From the NCBI GenBank assembly GCA_016716225.1, contig JADJWT010000001.1, positions 3,420,501 to 3,484,500 of the forward strand: a stretch of 64,000 bases of DNA, written 5' to 3'. The number at the start of each line of letters is the position of its first letter. Within the stretch, counting starts at the first letter, position 1. The notes under the pieces were generated by a model. It saw only the letters and a list, made by a program, of their open reading frames with translations. It was not told where the DNA came from and searched no databases. The DNA comes from Ignavibacteriota bacterium. Lineage in GTDB: Bacteria > Bacteroidota > Ignavibacteria > Ignavibacteriales > Melioribacteraceae. A program made the position numbers and the translations under genes. Below, piece by piece: positions 8,396 through 16,655 of the stretch.

Positions 8396-9283
8396 ATGAA
8401 TAAAGACAATATTTTGTCGTTATTTTCAAATTCAAGAAAACCACTACTACTTGATGGAGCAATTGGAAGTCTGCTTCAGCAAAAAGGATATAGGTCCGAT
8501 AAACATTTGTGGACAAGTTATGTAAATTTTAAATACCCAAATGTTATCAAAAAAATTCATGAAGAATATATAAAAGCCGGATGTGATTCAATCACAACAA
8601 ATACCTTTAGAACAAATCCAATTGCTTTTAAAAAAACGAGTTTTGAAATTGATCAAGAATTAATAATTGAACAAAGTGTCAATTTAGCAAAACAAGCTAT
8701 AGGAAATGCAAATGTTATTATTGCCGGATCAAATCCTCCAGCAGAAGATAGTTATCAAAATTATCGATCAATTTCAAAAAATGAGTTAATTCAAAATCAT
8801 CATCAACATATTGATTTGCTATATAAATATGGTTGTGATTTTATTCTTAATGAAACTCAAAGTCATTTTGATGAAATAGAAATTATTTGCAAATATTGTT
8901 ATGTAAATAATTTTCCTTATGTAATTAGTTTACTTATAACAGATGATATGAAAATTTTTAGTGGAGAGAATCTTACTGAAGTTTTGTCCATGATAAATTT
9001 ATATAATCCACTGTTGATAAGTTTTAATTGCATATTTCCAAATACATTTTACAAATTATTGAATACGAATTGCCTAATTAATAATTGGGGTTTTTATTTA
9101 AATTGCGGTAAGGGAAATTATTCCGATAAAAATATTTCTTGCGGAATTTCTCCTAAAGAATATTTAGAAATTGTTAGAAATTCAATAGTTTTTAAACCAA
9201 AACTAATTGGTACATGTTGCGGTTCAAATCCACATCATACAAAAATTATAAGAGATTTTTTAGATGAAAATTTTAGTACTTAA
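8396..9283 (+). CDS. Homocysteine S-methyltransferase family protein
   Basis: This 295-residue TIM-barrel protein starts LLDGAIGSLLQQKGY and has CDSITTNTFRTNP near residue 62 and NETQSHFDE near 155. The three zinc-binding cysteines are visible: one in ISFNCIFP (about residue 204) and the pair in IGTCCGSNPHH near the C-terminus. The family moves a methyl group to homocysteine from S-methylmethionine, betaine or methylcobalamin, making methionine. No cobalamin or folate domain is attached, so it resembles MmuM/YitJ N-terminal type enzymes; the donor is uncertain. Its 3' end overlaps ispE by 20 bp, so the two are co-transcribed. Confidence 0.83.
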   Translation: MNKDNILSLFSNSRKPLLLDGAIGSLLQQKGYRSDKHLWTSYVNFKYPNVIKKIHEEYIKAGCDSITTNTFRTNPIAFKKTSFEIDQELIIEQSVNLAKQAIGNANVIIAGSNPPAEDSYQNYRSISKNELIQNHHQHIDLLYKYGCDFILNETQSHFDEIEIICKYCYVNNFPYVISLLITDDMKIFSGENLTEVLSMINLYNPLLISFNCIFPNTFYKLLNTNCLINNWGFYLNCGKGNYSDKNISCGISPKEYLEIVRNSIVFKPKLIGTCCGSNPHHTKIIRDFLDENFST

Positions 9284-10100
9284 TTCTCCAGCAAAAATCA
9301 ATTTAGGTTTAAATATCGTTGAAAAAAGAATTGATGGTTTCCATAATTTAAATACATTTTTTTACCCGATTTATGATTTATGCGATAAAATTACTTTTGA
9401 GCATTCTGCAAAATATATTTTCGATTCTAATAATATAGATTTGGTGAAAGATGAAAATAATTTAATTCAGCGCGCTGTCACAATTCTAGAAAATATTTTT
9501 AATAAAAAATTCAAAGTGAAAATTTATTTGGAAAAAATAATTCCAATTGGTGCCGGGTTAGGCGGTGGAAGTTCAAACGCAGCTTCAACATTAATGGGAT
9601 TAAATGAAATGTTTGAATTAAAAATCAGTAATGAAAAATTACTTGAAATAGCTTTAGAACTTGGTTCAGATGTTCCATTTTTTATTTATTCAAAACCTTG
9701 TGTTGGTACTTCAAGAGGTGAAATTTTACAAATAAGTAAAATGTACATTGATGATGTTTTTTTAATAGTAAATCCAAATATTCATATTTCTACAAAAGAG
9801 GCTTTTTCCAATATTAAGCCTAAACCATCAAATTTTAATTATGATTATTTTATTAAAAATGAATCAATTGATTACAAGGATTTAAAAGGAAAATTATCAA
9901 ACGATTTTGAGTATTATGTTTTTAATAAATATCCCGAAATCGAAAACATAAAAAATACTATGATTGCAAACGGAGCTGAATTTTCTTTAATGAGTGGAAC
10001 CGGATCAACAGTTTATGGAATTTTCAAAAGTATTGAACAAGCAAATTATACTTCAGAGATTTTACCAAATAATTATTTTAAATTTATTTCATCGAATTAA
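9264..10100 (+). CDS. ispE: 4-diphosphocytidyl-2-C-methyl-D-erythritol kinase
   Basis: This 278-residue GHMP kinase begins SPAKINLGLNIVEKR-DGFHNL, the substrate-binding segment specific to IspE. The ATP-binding glycine loop PIGAGLGGGSSNAA lies near residue 95, LGSDVPFF near 130, and the C-terminal GHMP motif SLMSGTGSTVYGIF near 240. It phosphorylates CDP-methylerythritol in the non-mevalonate isoprenoid pathway, in the cytosol. The ATG at 9264 lies inside the end of the preceding gene. The stop falls within an A/T-only inverted repeat shared with the convergent transporter gene. Confidence 0.95.
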   Translation: MKILVLNSPAKINLGLNIVEKRIDGFHNLNTFFYPIYDLCDKITFEHSAKYIFDSNNIDLVKDENNLIQRAVTILENIFNKKFKVKIYLEKIIPIGAGLGGGSSNAASTLMGLNEMFELKISNEKLLEIALELGSDVPFFIYSKPCVGTSRGEILQISKMYIDDVFLIVNPNIHISTKEAFSNIKPKPSNFNYDYFIKNESIDYKDLKGKLSNDFEYYVFNKYPEIENIKNTMIANGAEFSLMSGTGSTVYGIFKSIEQANYTSEILPNNYFKFISSN

Positions 10101-10124
10101 TTTTTTCAATTTCATAAAAATTAA
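10097..10124. terminator. Possible bidirectional A/T-only stem-loop between convergent genes
   Basis: Arms TTAATTTTT (10097-10105) and AAAAATTAA (10116-10124) are exact reverse complements around a 10-base loop. The element overlaps the stop codons of ispE and of the facing EamA transporter gene. It contains no G or C in the stem, so it would be weak, but U-rich ends on both strands fit a two-way terminator. Confidence 0.35.
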
Positions 10125-10996
10125 CTCAATATATAAGCACCAATTAAAATTAGAATAATTCCAATTCCCTTCTTTAAAAGATTTTTTTCATTAAATAATT
10201 TTCCGCCAAGAATTGATGCAAAAAATACGGAAGTTCTTTTCACGGTTAAAACAAGTGCAACCGGAGCTAATTTAATTGCCTCAATCTGAGTATATCTATA
10301 ACCAATTGTTAAAACAGAAATTAATATTATCCAAAGAAAATTATTTTTTGAAACTTTACTTAATATTTGAAATGGATTTTTTAGTTTTAAAAAAACTAAT
10401 AATGTAAAATTAATTGCTAAAAATATTTGTTGAAAAACAACAAAGTTAAATGGTGTTAGATTGAAATCTTTTATAATCAGTTTGTCAATTACAGATGAAA
10501 TTGATAAAAGTAATAATGCATAAAAAATATAACGATGGTAGTTTGTTCCTAATAAAGTTTTAAAAGGATCTAAAAAATTATTTCCTCTTTTTAATTCTAA
10601 AACGTATGTCCCAACTAACAAAATTAACATTCCTAAAAATTCAAGACTTGTTATAGATTCCCCAAGAATTATGAATGATAGTATAACAACAATTCCCGGA
10701 GTTAAAGTCATTAATGGCAGAGCGCTGCTTATTTCCAAATTTTTAATTGCAAGCATTATATTTAAAAATGCTGCTGCTCCTAAAATAGTTTTGAAATATA
10801 AAATCACTAAACCTTGCAATGATAGTTTGGAATAATCCATTTGCGGGAAAAGAAACAGTGCAATTATCAAATTGAAAATTGAAAGGATAAATGAAAATTC
10901 TAACGCATCAAAATTAAACAGAACTTTCTTCTGGAATATTGCTGCAAATGCTGAAAGTATTGCGGAAACTAAAGCAATTAAAAACCATTCACTCAT
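10121..10996 (-). CDS. EamA/DMT-superfamily transporter
   Basis: This 291-residue protein has about ten hydrophobic helices in two repeats of five, the EamA layout. The first repeat starts EWFLIALVSAILSAFAAIFQKK and contains the TLTPGIVVILSFIILGESIT block. The second ends APVALVLTVKRTSVFFASILGGKLFNEKN and a last helix, matching the usual P-V-x-x-x-x-x-x-x-x-x-F-x-x-x-x-G-x-x-x-x-E-x end of each repeat. It would sit in the inner membrane and export or import a small metabolite; the substrate cannot be predicted. The start is 1 bp after the TonB receptor stop, so it is the last gene of that unit. Confidence 0.85.
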   Translation of the reverse strand: MSEWFLIALVSAILSAFAAIFQKKVLFNFDALEFSFILSIFNLIIALFLFPQMDYSKLSLQGLVILYFKTILGAAAFLNIMLAIKNLEISSALPLMTLTPGIVVILSFIILGESITSLEFLGMLILLVGTYVLELKRGNNFLDPFKTLLGTNYHRYIFYALLLLSISSVIDKLIIKDFNLTPFNFVVFQQIFLAINFTLLVFLKLKNPFQILSKVSKNNFLWIILISVLTIGYRYTQIEAIKLAPVALVLTVKRTSVFFASILGGKLFNEKNLLKKGIGIILILIGAYILS

Positions 10997-10997
10997 T

Positions 10998-13286
10998 TTA
11001 TTTTAGAGCAATATTTATTTTTGCAAAAATATTTCTACCGGGTTCTAACAAATTAATTCCTCTAAAAGTTGAAAGATGATTTCTAAATGCTCTATTAAAT
11101 ATATTTTCCATTCCAATTGATATTCTTACAAATGAACCGAAAAATATTATTTCATCACTATTTAATGAAAAATTAAAAACAGTATAACCACCAGTACGGT
11201 TTTCATCATTTGCAATTTTATCTTGATTCGCAAAAATATTCATATTTACATCGCAGTTTATCTCATCAATTACTTCAATTTGAGTTCCTAATACAAAATT
11301 TAATGGCGGAATTTGAGGAAGATAATTATTTGATATTAAATCCTTTCCAATTACAAATGATGCAGTTCCATAAAATGAATTATTTTTAAAATATTTATAA
11401 TCCGTACTCAAATCAAATCCATAAAGCATTGCTTTACCAATATTTTCTTTTCTATAAACACTATCAGCAAATATTTCTTTATCGATTACAAGATTTGATA
11501 AATTATTTAAAAATGTATTGAATCTTAAATTGTAGTTATCTTTCCAAATTCTTAAACCGGCATCAAATGAAATACCTTTTTCCGGATTTAGATTTGGATT
11601 ACCAAAACTTTTAATACCGCCAAGATCAATATATTGATATCTTTCTTCTATTGACGGAGATCGGAAAGTATAAGCCGCATTTATTGTAAAGTTAATTTCT
11701 TTATTTAATTTATATAACGCTCCAAAATTTCCACTAAACGATTTATTATTTTCGTTAAAAGCCAAATATGAAGCATCTTCATTTTTTGTATTATAATTTA
11801 TTGTTCCGTTATTATTTACGTAAACTGGATTTTTTGTTTCATCATTTTTAATATTTATAAAATCATATCTTCCACCTATTGTAATCGCAATTTCATTTTT
11901 TATTAATTCAAATTCATTAGTGATAAAAATCCCAAAATTCTTAAATTTAGAATCCGGAACTGGTTTTTCCACTGTAACAATTTTAGCTTTTTTATTTGTT
12001 GTTGTTCGCAAACCTTCATATTCCCTTTGCCAATAATCAATACCGGTGATAAGAATATTTGATTCGTTAAAAATCCAATTATTTTGAATTGTAAAACCAT
12101 TCATTGTATGGGTTGCATTTGGATTAGAGACAGCATTTGCATTGGGTTTTACTTCAACATTTCTTTTTATTTTTTGATGATAAAACTTTAGCTGTGTTTT
12201 TGCAGAATATTTGGAAAGATTATAAAAATAAATTTCTCCATTAATTATTTCCCTCTTTGCAAAAATATATTTTGCTTCAGCAGTTTCTTGAAAAGGCTCT
12301 CCACCCGGAAGTCCAACATCATATGCAGAAAATTTATTATACGATAAATTAACTTCAATATTTTCGATTGGCGAAATTTTGATTTTCCCGTTTAAGCTTT
12401 CATCTTTAAATGAGCTGTTTTTTAAAATGCCATTAGGTGTTTCGATATCATCAGCGGTTCTGTATAATCCGCTTAAATAAAAAGACCAAATTTGGTTTCC
12501 TGTTGATATACTTAAATTATTACTTACACCATTATTTACTGAATTATATGAAGATGTAAAATTTGGTTGAATGAAAAAATTACTATCAAATTTTGGTTCT
12601 TTACTTTTAATATTTATTATTCCGCCAGTTGCTCCGCTTCCGTATAAAGAAGAAATACCACCTTTAACAATTTCAATATTTTCAACATCGTTTAGATTAA
12701 ATAATGATAATCCGGCAGAAAGATTTGTTGAAGTTTCAATTCGGTAGCCATCAACCATGTAAATAATATTTTGTTTACTTAATCCTCTAATATTAATCGA
12801 TGTTCCCCATGGGGCATCTTTTATTAATGATATACCGGCATTTTTACTTACCATTTCTGATAAAGTTAAGAAATTCGTTTTTTCAATTGTTGAATTATCA
12901 ATAAATTCAATTGGAATTACTGTTTCTTTTAATAGCTTCTCATAACGACTACTACTCACCACGGCTTCACCAATATTAATAAGACTTTGCTCTAAAATTA
13001 TATTTAGTTCATAATTTTCATTTTCCTTTATGAAAAAATTTTTCTCAACTGATAAATATCCAATGTGAGTAAACATCAATTTTAAATTTGCATTTGAAAA
13101 TACCTCAATTTCGTATTTACCATTTTTATCTGTATAAAATTGATTTTTATTTCCATTAAGATAAATCGATACATTACTCAAAGTTTTCCCTTTCGAACTA
13201 ACAATTCCAAATATTTTTGATTTTTGTGCAATTATAATATTTGCAAAAATGAATGTAGCAATGACAATTAAAATTATATTTTTCAT
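10998..13286 (-). CDS. TonB-dependent outer-membrane receptor
   Basis: This 762-residue protein has a signal peptide ending near residue 20 (NIIIAQ). A carboxypeptidase-regulatory-like beta domain follows (about 23-110: GIVSSKGKTLSNVSIYLNGN). Then comes the plug (about 120-235), with IPIEFIDNSTIEKT, INIRGLSKQNIIYMVDGYR and IVKGGISSLYGSGATGGIINIKS. The remainder is a 22-strand-type barrel with the conserved block FTINAAYTFRSPSIEERY. It imports a bulky ligand such as a metal chelate or cobalamin using TonB energy; specificity is not readable, though the plug resembles BtuB/FepA-type receptors. It sits between the histidine kinase gene (21 bp away) and the EamA gene. This suggests that the kinase may control nutrient uptake rather than the hydrogenases. 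Confidence 0.9.
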   Translation of the reverse strand: MKNIILIVIATFIFANIIIAQKSKIFGIVSSKGKTLSNVSIYLNGNKNQFYTDKNGKYEIEVFSNANLKLMFTHIGYLSVEKNFFIKENENYELNIILEQSLINIGEAVVSSSRYEKLLKETVIPIEFIDNSTIEKTNFLTLSEMVSKNAGISLIKDAPWGTSINIRGLSKQNIIYMVDGYRIETSTNLSAGLSLFNLNDVENIEIVKGGISSLYGSGATGGIINIKSKEPKFDSNFFIQPNFTSSYNSVNNGVSNNLSISTGNQIWSFYLSGLYRTADDIETPNGILKNSSFKDESLNGKIKISPIENIEVNLSYNKFSAYDVGLPGGEPFQETAEAKYIFAKREIINGEIYFYNLSKYSAKTQLKFYHQKIKRNVEVKPNANAVSNPNATHTMNGFTIQNNWIFNESNILITGIDYWQREYEGLRTTTNKKAKIVTVEKPVPDSKFKNFGIFITNEFELIKNEIAITIGGRYDFINIKNDETKNPVYVNNNGTINYNTKNEDASYLAFNENNKSFSGNFGALYKLNKEINFTINAAYTFRSPSIEERYQYIDLGGIKSFGNPNLNPEKGISFDAGLRIWKDNYNLRFNTFLNNLSNLVIDKEIFADSVYRKENIGKAMLYGFDLSTDYKYFKNNSFYGTASFVIGKDLISNNYLPQIPPLNFVLGTQIEVIDEINCDVNMNIFANQDKIANDENRTGGYTVFNFSLNSDEIIFFGSFVRISIGMENIFNRAFRNHLSTFRGINLLEPGRNIFAKINIALK

Positions 13287-13307
13287 AAAAAACGATTTCT
13301 TTCTTGG

Positions 13308-14687
13308 TTATTGATTAATTGGAAATTTAATTGTAACACTTGTGCCGGGAAACTCACTATTGCCGATTTTCGATGGGCTAATAATACTTATGCTTCCATT
13401 CAATCTTTCTACAATTTCTTTAACTAGAGATAAACCCAAACCACTTCCTTCAATATATTTACTTGGTAAATTTGTTGCTCTATAAAATTGTTGAAATATT
13501 TTATCTATTTCATCTTTAGGGATTCCAATTCCATTATCAGAAATATCGATTTTAACATATTTTTGATCTTCATTCAAATCAATAAAAACAGCTTGATTTT
13601 CTTTTGTATACTTAACTGCATTTCCAATTATATTTGATAATACTAGTTCAAGCATAATTGGATCGCAATCAATTTCGTGTTTATGATTTCTAAGATCATT
13701 TACTTTTAATTCAATGTGTTTATTTTTTATCAAATCAGTTTTTTGAGATAAAACAATTTTCAATGTTTTTAATAAATCAACTTTTGAAAATGTAATATCA
13801 TTTAGCAATTTTAATTTAGATATTCGCAAAATATTATTTATTAAATTCAAAGCTTCATCGGTTCTTGTTTTTGTGCGAACAAGTTTTCTTTTCATCTGTT
13901 CGTTAACTTCACCAACATAACCATTTTTAATAAGTTCTATAATTGATTGTGCAGCTACAATTGGACTTTTAATTTCATGAACAACGGCCATTATATATTT
14001 TTGCTTAGCTTCTTCAACATTATTTAATTCTTCCAAAGTTTCTTTTAACTGTTGTTCACGTTTATAAAGCCTTTTTGCAATTCTGCTTGTAATTCCAATT
14101 GTTGTATAAATTGTAAAAATAAAAATTCCGAGAGAAAAAATTATAAATTTTACATTGTGAACATTTTCGCTAAAATATATTTCATTTATATGATAATGTG
14201 GAATACTTCCCAAATGTTCAAGAGTAACTATGCTTGAAAATGATAGAAGTAATAATGTAGCCATTATAAAAATTACATGCACCGGAAGAATCAAACTTCC
14301 AATTATCATGTGAAATATATAAAGCATATAAAGCGGAGTTTCAATGCTTCCCGTAAAATAAACAAGTAAAGTTAAAGCAATTAAATCTAAAACCATTTGC
14401 AAAAGTGAGTAATGCAAAACATTGAATTTCCCAGGTGTGCATTTTACCTTATTACTAAATAAAATTAGAATAATATTATAAATTGCAATACTTACCGAAA
14501 TAAAGATAAACCACTTTACTTGATGTTCGCTGAATTGAATTTCAAATAATTTTTGAGCAATTAGAAACATTAGAATAAGCATTACAACCGCACCAAATCT
14601 TAGCTGAATAAACCAAATATTTCTAGCTCTAATTGATTTCCAATACTCTTCGTAATTATACGCCCATTTAGGTACAAGTTTAAACAT
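13308..14687 (-). CDS. Membrane sensor histidine kinase
   Basis: I start this at ATG 14687 (MFKLVPKWAYNYEEYW), giving 459 residues. An upstream in-frame GTG at 14708 lies inside a strong stem-loop. The N-terminal ~200 residues hold five or six hydrophobic helices with short loops and no large periplasmic domain, so the signal is probably membrane-borne. A short coiled coil leads to a HisKA domain with the phosphorylatable His in AVVHEIKSPIVAA. The ATPase domain shows ELVLSNIIGNAVKYT (N box), ISDNGIGIPKDEI (G1), FYRATN (F) and GSGLGLSLVKEIV (G2). No receiver gene follows it, but two single receivers lie in the hydrogenase cluster upstream. It is separated from hydA1 by a probable terminator and is followed by a TonB receptor. 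Confidence 0.92.
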   Translation of the reverse strand: MFKLVPKWAYNYEEYWKSIRARNIWFIQLRFGAVVMLILMFLIAQKLFEIQFSEHQVKWFIFISVSIAIYNIILILFSNKVKCTPGKFNVLHYSLLQMVLDLIALTLLVYFTGSIETPLYMLYIFHMIIGSLILPVHVIFIMATLLLLSFSSIVTLEHLGSIPHYHINEIYFSENVHNVKFIIFSLGIFIFTIYTTIGITSRIAKRLYKREQQLKETLEELNNVEEAKQKYIMAVVHEIKSPIVAAQSIIELIKNGYVGEVNEQMKRKLVRTKTRTDEALNLINNILRISKLKLLNDITFSKVDLLKTLKIVLSQKTDLIKNKHIELKVNDLRNHKHEIDCDPIMLELVLSNIIGNAVKYTKENQAVFIDLNEDQKYVKIDISDNGIGIPKDEIDKIFQQFYRATNLPSKYIEGSGLGLSLVKEIVERLNGSISIISPSKIGNSEFPGTSVTIKFPINQ

Positions 14688-14697
14688 ATTTCTCAAA

Positions 14698-14726
14698 ATT
14701 AGACTCACTAATTGAGTGAGTCTAAT
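14698..14726 (-). terminator. Intrinsic terminator or attenuator after hydA1
   Basis: A perfect 12-bp stem, ATTAGACTCACT (14698-14709) against AGTGAGTCTAAT (14715-14726), encloses a 5-base loop. Read in the gene direction (leftward), it comes 12 bp after the hydA1 stop and runs directly into a short T run (TTTTG). The histidine kinase start codon I chose (14687) lies just beyond it. The stem is by far the strongest in this AT-rich strand and should end or reduce transcription between the hydrogenase genes and the kinase-TonB-transporter genes. Confidence 0.68.
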
Positions 14727-14738
14727 AAATAATTTTAG

Positions 14739-16655
14739 TTATGCAATATATTTTCCACGTTTAACATAAGTTGTATGCAAAAGCTTATGTGATAAATGTC
14801 CACAAGGTCCTTCCGTTAAAAAGTTTTCATAAATAAAATTTATATGAGGATTTTCATGTGACTTTCTTATTGGAAGTCCTTCTTCTTCTTTATAAATAGC
14901 TTCAGCACGTTTCTTTCTTATTTCAAGACTTGTTGGTATTGGCTGTCCTCCTCCGCCCAAACATCCGCCGGGGCAACCCATAAATTCAATAAAGTGACAT
15001 TCACTAAATTTACCTCCTGCTTTTATATCTTCCATAACTTTTTTAGCATTTGCTGTTCCATGAGCGACCGCAACTTTTAATGTTGCACCTTTTAACCAAT
15101 CCCAACTTGTAAAATATTTTTTATATATTTCTGGCACCAGACCAACTTCTGTTATTGGAAATTCAACAAATCTAATTCCCTCAAAACCTCTAATTGGAGT
15201 TATGTTGGCATTTTCAAAAATATTTTCAACTTTCTTACCGGTTACTAATTCAATTACTGTTCGTAATGCAGCTTCCATTACACCACCGGTTGCGCCAAAA
15301 ATTAAACCGGCTCCGGAAGCATTACCAAAGGGATCATCAAAATCTGATTTCGGCATTTCCGGCAAAAATATACCGGCTTCTTTAATCATTTGTGCTAATT
15401 CACGCGTGGTTAAACCATAATCAACATCTTTATAACCGGAATCAACCATTTCGGGCCTATTACATTCAAACTTCTTTGCCGAACATGGCATTAAAGCAAC
15501 AGTAATAATATCTTTTGGATTTATTCCGCAGATATTAGCATAAAATGTTTTTATCACCGAACCAAACATTTGCTGTGGTGATTTTGCAGTACTTAAATTA
15601 TCAATATAATCTGTGTAAAAATGTTCTAAATATTTTACCCATCCTGGTGAACATGAGGTAAATTGAGGTAAAACAGCATTCGGATCGTTTTTTACCAATG
15701 CATTATATAATCGTAGTATCAATTCTGTACCTTCTTCCATAATTGTTAGATCAGCTGTAAAATCAGTATCAAATACTTTATCAAATCCTATTCTTCTTAA
15801 TGCAGTATTTAATTCACCAGTTAGTGAGTGCCCTGCTTCAAGTCCAAATTCTTCACCAATTGCAGCTCTTGGTGAAGGCGCAGTTTGAATAACAACATGT
15901 TTATTAGGATCATCAATAGCAGCCCAAATTTCATCTCTGGGATCGTTAGCTCTTAATGCACCAGTTGGGCACCTATTTATACACTGTCCGCAATTAATGC
16001 AAATTACATCCGATAATTGTTTTCCAAAAAATGTTCCAATATGAGTTTCCGCGCCTCTATCAATTGCTTCCAAAACTCCAACTTCTTGTAAATCGATACA
16101 AGTTCTAACACATCTTTTGCATAGAACACATTTATCCATATCTCTCACAACAGAGTAGGAGGAATTGTCAATTTCAAATTTCGGTTCTGATTTATGTCCA
16201 AAATTGTAATGATCAACGCCATATTCTTTTGCCAGCGCTTGAAGTTCGCAATTATTATTTCTAAAACAAGAATAACATTCGCCGTAATGTTCACTTAATA
16301 ATAAATCAAGAATATGTTTTCTTGCTTTTCTTACCATCGGTGTAGAAGTATGAATTTTAATGGGTGCAGTTATTGGGAATGCGCACGATGCTTGTAAAGT
16401 TCTCATGTTTTCTACTTCAACAACACATAATCTGCAAACGCCGGCAACGCATAAATCCGGATGATGACAGAGTGTGGGTATATGAATATTATGTTCTTTG
16501 CATGCTTCTAAAATTGTAGTTCCCATTGGTACAACAATTTGCTTTTCATTTATTTGAATTTTAACTGATCCCCCAATATATTCTGGGTTTTTTGGTTTTT
16601 CAATAATATGGGATTTTTGGCTTATCGGAGCTCGATCATGTTTATATTCTTCCAT
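14739..16655 (-). CDS. hydA: [FeFe]-hydrogenase catalytic subunit, trimeric NAD-linked type (set 1)
   Basis: This 638-residue protein has the full modular layout of group A hydrogenases. A plant-type [2Fe-2S] domain uses Cys63, 74, 77 and 91. A His-Cys3 cluster site uses His123, Cys127, 130 and 136. Two [4Fe-4S] sites use Cys176/179/182/186 and 219/222/225/229. The H-cluster domain follows: L1 reads TSCSPGW (333-339), L2 MPCSAKKFE (389-397), L3 EFMGCPGGCLGGGGQP (Cys561, Cys565). The L1 motif is usually TSCCPGW; here the second Cys is Ser336, while the second hydrogenase in this window keeps both. It would produce or oxidise H2 with electrons from HydB1/HydC1. A GGAGGAAAT Shine-Dalgarno precedes the ATG, which overlaps the end of hydB1 by 14 bp. 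The N-terminus carries a ~30-residue extension of unknown role. Confidence 0.93.
   Translation of the reverse strand: MEEYKHDRAPISQKSHIIEKPKNPEYIGGSVKIQINEKQIVVPMGTTILEACKEHNIHIPTLCHHPDLCVAGVCRLCVVEVENMRTLQASCAFPITAPIKIHTSTPMVRKARKHILDLLLSEHYGECYSCFRNNNCELQALAKEYGVDHYNFGHKSEPKFEIDNSSYSVVRDMDKCVLCKRCVRTCIDLQEVGVLEAIDRGAETHIGTFFGKQLSDVICINCGQCINRCPTGALRANDPRDEIWAAIDDPNKHVVIQTAPSPRAAIGEEFGLEAGHSLTGELNTALRRIGFDKVFDTDFTADLTIMEEGTELILRLYNALVKNDPNAVLPQFTSCSPGWVKYLEHFYTDYIDNLSTAKSPQQMFGSVIKTFYANICGINPKDIITVALMPCSAKKFECNRPEMVDSGYKDVDYGLTTRELAQMIKEAGIFLPEMPKSDFDDPFGNASGAGLIFGATGGVMEAALRTVIELVTGKKVENIFENANITPIRGFEGIRFVEFPITEVGLVPEIYKKYFTSWDWLKGATLKVAVAHGTANAKKVMEDIKAGGKFSECHFIEFMGCPGGCLGGGGQPIPTSLEIRKKRAEAIYKEEEGLPIRKSHENPHINFIYENFLTEGPCGHLSHKLLHTTYVKRGKYIA

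Noticed and set aside
14688..14708. GTG start for the membrane kinase
   Set aside because: It lies inside the 12-bp stem after hydA1 and lacks a ribosome site; the ATG at 14687 is preferred.
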